Origin: JAEMQF01 sp963850525
GTDB taxonomy: Bacteria > Pseudomonadota > Gammaproteobacteria > Burkholderiales > Burkholderiaceae_C
Assembly: GCA_963850525.1 (NCBI GenBank)
Contig: CAWKLQ010000008.1
Location: 1,736,001 to 1,800,000 of the forward strand
Length of the DNA: 64,000 nt
Reading direction: 5' to 3'
Position numbers and translations under genes: made by a program. The notes beneath the pieces were generated by a model. It was not told where the DNA came from. It saw nothing but the letters and a program-made list of their open reading frames with translations, and searched no databases. Of the stretch, positions 61,262 through 64,000 are shown in pieces (the first letter of the stretch is position 1; every line of letters starts with the position of its first letter).

Positions 61262-62092
61262 TCAATCGACGAAGAAATCGGGGATGAACCGCTTTGTTCC
61301 CGGCGTGACGCTGTAGCGCTCCAGATCAGTCACGCCGTGCTGCGCGAGCAGCGCATCGTCGATGAAGAAGTTGCCTGTCGTCGTCTTGGCGTCGCTGGTG
61401 AGAATCAGGTACGCCGCGTCGGCAAGGATTTCCGGCGTGCGGCACTTCGAGAGGTCGACGCCGGGAATCAACTGCAGCGCCGCGGTGTTGATCGCGGTGC
61501 GCGGCCACAGGCTGTTCACGCCGATGCCCAGCGCGCGGAACTCGCCGGCGTGCCCGAGCGTGCACTCGCTCATGCCGTACTTGGCCATGGTGTACGCCAC
61601 ATGCCCGCTGAACCAGTGCTCGCGCATCGACAGCGGCGGCGACATGTTCAGCACGTGCGGATTGCGCCCGGCCCGAGCCGCTTGGGTGAGATGCGGCAGG
61701 CAGATTTGCGTGCACAAGTAGGTGCCGCGCACGTTCACGCCGAACATCAGATCGAAGCGCTTCATCGGCGTCGCCGGAGTGGGCGTGAGGCTGATCGCGC
61801 TCGCGTTGTTCACCAAGACGTCGATGCCGCCAAAGCGTGCCACCGCCTGCTGCACCGCAGCGGCGACGCTCGCCTCGTCGCGAATGTCGGTCTGCACCGG
61901 CAAGGCCTGGCCACCCGCGGCTTCGACTTCCGCGGCGGCGCTGTATATCGTTCCGGGCAGCTTCGGGTTGACGTCGGTCGTCTTGGCGGCGATGACGATG
62001 TTGGCGCCGTAGCGCGCCGCACGCTTCGCGATCGCCAGGCCGATGCCACGCGACGCGCCGGTGATGAACAGGGTTTTGCCTTGCAGGTTCAT
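61262..62092 (-). CDS. Short-chain dehydrogenase/reductase (HSDL2-like)
   Basis: 276 residues. TGASRGIG (11-18) binds NAD(P), NNAS (95-98), catalytic S151 and YxxxK (Y167, K171). The block KTTDVNPKLPGTIYSAAAEVEAAGG is typical of HSDL2-like SDRs found with fatty-acid genes. Starts at ATG 62092, with AAGGAAGAG upstream. Substrate unknown; likely part of a leftward fatty-acid or ring-degradation unit with the next two genes (19 bp gap). Confidence 0.88.
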   Translation of the reverse strand: MNLQGKTLFITGASRGIGLAIAKRAARYGANIVIAAKTTDVNPKLPGTIYSAAAEVEAAGGQALPVQTDIRDEASVAAAVQQAVARFGGIDVLVNNASAISLTPTPATPMKRFDLMFGVNVRGTYLCTQICLPHLTQAARAGRNPHVLNMSPPLSMREHWFSGHVAYTMAKYGMSECTLGHAGEFRALGIGVNSLWPRTAINTAALQLIPGVDLSKCRTPEILADAAYLILTSDAKTTTGNFFIDDALLAQHGVTDLERYSVTPGTKRFIPDFFVD

Positions 62093-62111
62093 CGTCTCTT
62101 CCTTCAAGTGC

Positions 62112-62882
62112 TCAGTTGAACTTCGTGAAGTCGGGCTTGCGCTTCTCGAGGAACGCCTGGAACGCCTCTTTCGCCTCCGGGCTGCGAAGGCGCTGGACGA
62201 ACACTTCGCCCTCGATCGCGATCGTCTTGAGCACCTCGTCGACGCTCGTGCGGCGCAGCAGCTTCTTCGTCTCGCGCACCGCGCCCGGCGGCAGCGCATT
62301 GAAGCGCTCGGCAACCCGCCGCGCGTGGTTCACCACTTCGCCGGCGGGCAACACCGCGTTCGCGATTCCCGCCTCCACGGCGTCGGCGCCCGTGAACGGG
62401 TCGCCGAGCAGGAGCTTTTCTGCCGCGCGCACGTTGCCCATCAAGCGCGGCAGGATCAGGCTCGAGCCGAATTCGGGAACGAGGCCCAGGCCGACGAAAG
62501 GCATCGCCAGGCGCGCTTCGTCGGACACGTAGACCAGGTCGCAGTGCAACAGCAGCGTCGTGCCGATGCCGATGGCCGCACCCGTGACCGCTGCAACAAC
62601 GGGTTTGTCGATGCCGATCAGCGCGCGCATGAACTGAAACGCCGGCGACTCGCTCGCCGTGGGGCTCGCGCCGCGGCTGACGAAGTCTTCGACGTCGTTG
62701 CCCGACGTGAAGACTCCCGGCTGGCCGGTGATCAACACGGCGCGCACCGCCGGGTCGGCCTGCGCGGCGAGCAATGCGTCGGCCATCGCCTTGTACATCG
62801 CTGCGGTCAACGCGTTCTTCTTCTCCGGGCGCGCGATCTCGATCGTGGCCACGCCGTTGAAGGTGGCGGTTCGAATGCTCAC
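62112..62882 (-). CDS. Enoyl-CoA hydratase/isomerase family protein
   Basis: 256-residue crotonase-fold protein. IARPEKKNALT, the oxyanion-hole segments FTSGNDVEDF and AAVTGAAIGIGTTLLLHCDLVY, and the Glu in VPEFGSSLILP are present. It adds water to, or isomerises, enoyl-CoA. Lies 27 bp after the thiolase gene. Confidence 0.92.
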   Translation of the reverse strand: MSIRTATFNGVATIEIARPEKKNALTAAMYKAMADALLAAQADPAVRAVLITGQPGVFTSGNDVEDFVSRGASPTASESPAFQFMRALIGIDKPVVAAVTGAAIGIGTTLLLHCDLVYVSDEARLAMPFVGLGLVPEFGSSLILPRLMGNVRAAEKLLLGDPFTGADAVEAGIANAVLPAGEVVNHARRVAERFNALPPGAVRETKKLLRRTSVDEVLKTIAIEGEVFVQRLRSPEAKEAFQAFLEKRKPDFTKFN

Positions 62883-62909
62883 GGTAGTTTCTCCTTATCT
62901 GGCCGACGC

Positions 62910-64000
62910 TCAGACTCGCTCGAAGATCCCTGCTGCGCCCTGCCCCATGCCGACGCACATCGTCACCATGCCGTATTTCAGCTTGTGGCGGTGCAGTGCA
63001 TGAATCACGGTCGCCGAGCGGATCGCCCCCGTTGCGCCCAGCGGGTGGCCGAGCGCAATCGCGCCGCCCAGTGGGTTCACCTTGCTCGGGTCCAGGCCGA
63101 CGGTATTGATCACCGCCAGCGCCTGCGCGGCAAACGCTTCGTTGAGTTCGATCCAGCCGATGTCGCCGAGCTTCAACCCGGCGTGGCGCAGGGCCACGGG
63201 AATGGCCTCGATCGGGCCGATGCCCATGATTTCGGGCGGAACGCCGCGCACCGCGAAGCTGACGAAGCGCGCGAGTGGTGTCAGGTTGAACTCCTTGATC
63301 GCTTTCTCCGACGCAAGGATCAGCGCGCCCGCGCCGTCGCTGGTCTGCGAACTGTTGCCTGCGGTGACCGAGCCTTTCGCGGCGAAGACGGGCTTGAGCT
63401 TGGCCAGGCCCTCGAGCGACGTGTCGGGACGCGCGCCTTCGTCAAGGTTCACGGTGCGGATCTTGGTGTCGACTTCACCCGCGGTTCCAAAGTTCTCCAG
63501 GTTCGGAAAACGCTCGACGATGTCGATCGGCGTCATCTCCGCAGTGAACTCGCCCGCGGCAAAGCCCTTCAACGCTTTCTGGTGCGAGCCGAGCGCAAAG
63601 GCGTCTTGCGCCTCGCGCGAGACTTTCCATTGCGTCGCCACTTTTTCTGCCGTGAGCCCCATGCCGTAGGCGATGCCGACGTTTTCATCTTGGGCGAACA
63701 CATTCAAATTGAACGAAGGCTTGTTGCCGCCCATGGGCACCATGCTCATCGATTCGGCGCCGCCGGCGATCATCACGTCGGCCTGGCCGACGCGGATGCG
63801 GTCTGCCGCCATCTGCACCGCCGTCAAGCCCGACGCACAGAAGCGGTTCACCGTCACACCGCCCACCGAATGCGGCAGGCCCGCGAGCACCATCGCCACG
63901 CGCGCCATGTTCGCGCCCTGCTCAGCTTCGGGGAACGAGCAGCCGATGATCGCGTCTTCAATCGCCTTCGGGTCGAGCGAGGGCACTTGCCGCAACGCAC
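62910..64000 (-). CDS. Acetyl-CoA C-acyltransferase (thiolase), N-terminus outside window
   Basis: Cleaves 3-ketoacyl-CoA, or condenses acyl-CoAs. About 363 residues present, reading leftward from the window edge; the start is missing. Nucleophile Cys in NRFCASGLTAVQM, His in ALGHPLGATGAIRS and C-terminal Cys in TMCVGMGQGAAGIFE are all seen. The gene heads a leftward thiolase / enoyl-CoA hydratase / SDR unit. Confidence 0.94.
   Translation of the reverse strand, partial: ALRQVPSLDPKAIEDAIIGCSFPEAEQGANMARVAMVLAGLPHSVGGVTVNRFCASGLTAVQMAADRIRVGQADVMIAGGAESMSMVPMGGNKPSFNLNVFAQDENVGIAYGMGLTAEKVATQWKVSREAQDAFALGSHQKALKGFAAGEFTAEMTPIDIVERFPNLENFGTAGEVDTKIRTVNLDEGARPDTSLEGLAKLKPVFAAKGSVTAGNSSQTSDGAGALILASEKAIKEFNLTPLARFVSFAVRGVPPEIMGIGPIEAIPVALRHAGLKLGDIGWIELNEAFAAQALAVINTVGLDPSKVNPLGGAIALGHPLGATGAIRSATVIHALHRHKLKYGMVTMCVGMGQGAAGIFERV

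Noticed and set aside
60957..61316. 119-codon plus-strand frame across the inverted repeats
   Set aside because: It consists of repeat sequence and runs into the opposite-strand SDR gene; no homology or ribosome-binding site is visible.

Overview
The window reads as one continuous stretch of a high-GC betaproteobacterial chromosome, most likely order Burkholderiales. I base this on protein-family flavour and gene order: orn / M48 protease / rsgA / CobD-like / CoA-Nudix / rplS-trmD-rimM-rpsP, rubredoxin-pilG-pilH-pilI-pilJ-chpA facing thiD-hemL, and a complete mra/mur/fts (dcw) cluster. I cannot name the genus. No phage, plasmid, complete insertion sequence, CRISPR array or tRNA gene was recognised; almost everything is core metabolism and cell biology.

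Layout. 1-4.9 kb: 3' part of a DEAD-box RNA helicase, oligoribonuclease, Ste24-like membrane protease, RsgA GTPase and a CobD/CbiB-like membrane protein. 4.9-7.8 kb: leftward ribosomal operon rpsP-rimM-trmD-rplS with a trailing CoA pyrophosphatase. 7.9-10.6 kb: GNAT acetyltransferase plus TM2-type membrane protein (rightward), then a Pit phosphate transporter and its DUF47 partner (leftward). 10.7-16.4 kb: leftward hda, HAD phosphatase, pcnB, a class-C beta-lactamase-like hydrolase and folK, with an AI-2E-family permease upstream. 16.5-27.0 kb: leftward type IV pilus (twitching) chemosensory operon headed by a 57-residue rubredoxin. 27.2-31.5 kb: rightward thiD-like, hemL, mpl, yqiA. 31.5-50.2 kb: leftward dcw cluster, mraZ to lpxC, nearly all genes joined by 1-4 bp stop/start overlaps, driven by a clear sigma70-type promoter with 10-bp-spaced MraZ boxes. 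50.5-53.9 kb: small zinc-ribbon protein, NnrU-like protein, ammonium transporter, periplasmic alpha-carbonic anhydrase. 54.0-54.5 kb: RNase P RNA (leftward). 54.6-60.9 kb: cysK, DUF3025 protein, NYN/LOTUS protein, pyrC, a transposase-like helix-turn-helix protein, an Atm1-type ABC exporter and a YciA thioesterase. 61.0-61.26 kb: nested inverted repeats. 61.3-64 kb: fatty-acid degradation genes (SDR, enoyl-CoA hydratase, thiolase cut by the window end).

Functional view. The dcw block makes lipid II and the divisome; Mpl, which recycles murein tripeptide, lies next to it on the opposite strand and the two transcription units converge. The Pil-Chp operon has receptor (PilJ), adaptor (PilI), hybrid kinase (ChpA) and two response regulators (PilG, PilH), but no adaptation methyltransferase or methylesterase in the operon. 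The translation block (rpsP operon, rsgA, rnpB, pcnB, orn, helicase) covers ribosome maturation and RNA turnover. The most unusual signals are small: the MraZ-box architecture reaching the mraZ start codon, the nested inverted repeats at 61 kb, an orphan zinc-ribbon gene behind an 18-bp dyad in an AT-rich gap, a divergent ThiD, and a transposase-like HTH protein without a catalytic domain.
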